Assembly: GCF_021155775.2 (NCBI RefSeq)
Contig: NC_060238.1
Span: 2,652,001-2,716,000 of the forward strand
Direction of reading: 5' to 3'
From: Neodiprion pinetum
Taxonomy: Eukaryota; Arthropoda; Insecta; Hymenoptera; Diprionidae
DNA: 64,000 nt
In this document: one piece after another, positions 63,956 through 64,000 of the stretch
Layout of the letters: every line of letters starts with the position of its first letter
Position numbering within the stretch: the stretch's first letter is position 1
Notes under the pieces: generated by a model
Seen by the model: the letters and a program-made list of their open reading frames with translations, nothing else
Database searches by the model: none
Told to the model about the DNA's origin: nothing
Translations under genes and position numbers: made by a program

Positions 63956-64000
63956 ACGCATAATTCCTACAACTTTTTTGCTTCCTAAGCAAATAAAAAT

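Overview
This window is AT-rich, intron-dominated nuclear DNA from an insect. The evidence is spliced exons of a Sidestep-family immunoglobulin cell-surface protein, the 5' end of an insect secreted lipase gene with a TATA box and signal-peptide exon, very little coding DNA, and abundant microsatellites. CpG-rich patches in an otherwise AT-rich background would fit a hymenopteran such as a sawfly, but that is inference and nothing seen fixes the order. No bacterial operon, CRISPR array, rRNA or convincing tRNA was found.

Left end, 1-7.9 kb: three consecutive coding exons on the minus strand (7870-7738, 5576-5368, 3967-3650) splice in phase into about 220 codons. They encode Ig domain 1, split over two exons, and Ig domain 2 of a Sidestep-type protein, a neuronal or muscle surface receptor family that pairs with Beat proteins. 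The signal-peptide exon (upstream, above 7870) and the later Ig, FnIII and transmembrane exons (below position 1) were not found. 7.9-20.9 kb is non-coding, with a degenerate CATT repeat field, TA/CA and TG microsatellites and a CpG-rich island at 11.04-11.70 kb that carries an 18-C run and a 17-G run.

20.9-21.6 kb: the start of a plus-strand lipase gene. A TATA box, an initiator-like site, an 11-codon signal-peptide exon and a second exon ending in the conserved HGW motif region are all visible. The exons that would carry the catalytic triad were not found in the remaining 42 kb, so the gene has a very long intron or is a fragment.

21.6-59 kb is almost entirely non-coding. It holds two full copies of a roughly 430-bp element with terminal inverted repeats (38.9 and 42.1 kb; an end fragment lies at 12.8 kb), a 495-bp foldback element with 150-bp arms (50.5 kb), several old short tandem duplications and long pure dinucleotide tracts. 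One minus-strand ORF at 34.2-34.5 kb has coding-like features but is not recognised.

Right end, 59-64 kb: a minus-strand signal-peptide exon at 59.83-59.93 kb with a strong donor site suggests the start of an unrecognised secreted or membrane protein gene. A C-rich stretch lies upstream of it. A CpG-rich GGC-repeat island (61.38-61.65 kb) and a three-copy 138-bp tandem repeat follow. No functional link between the genes is evident. Most of the window is best read as introns and intergenic DNA.
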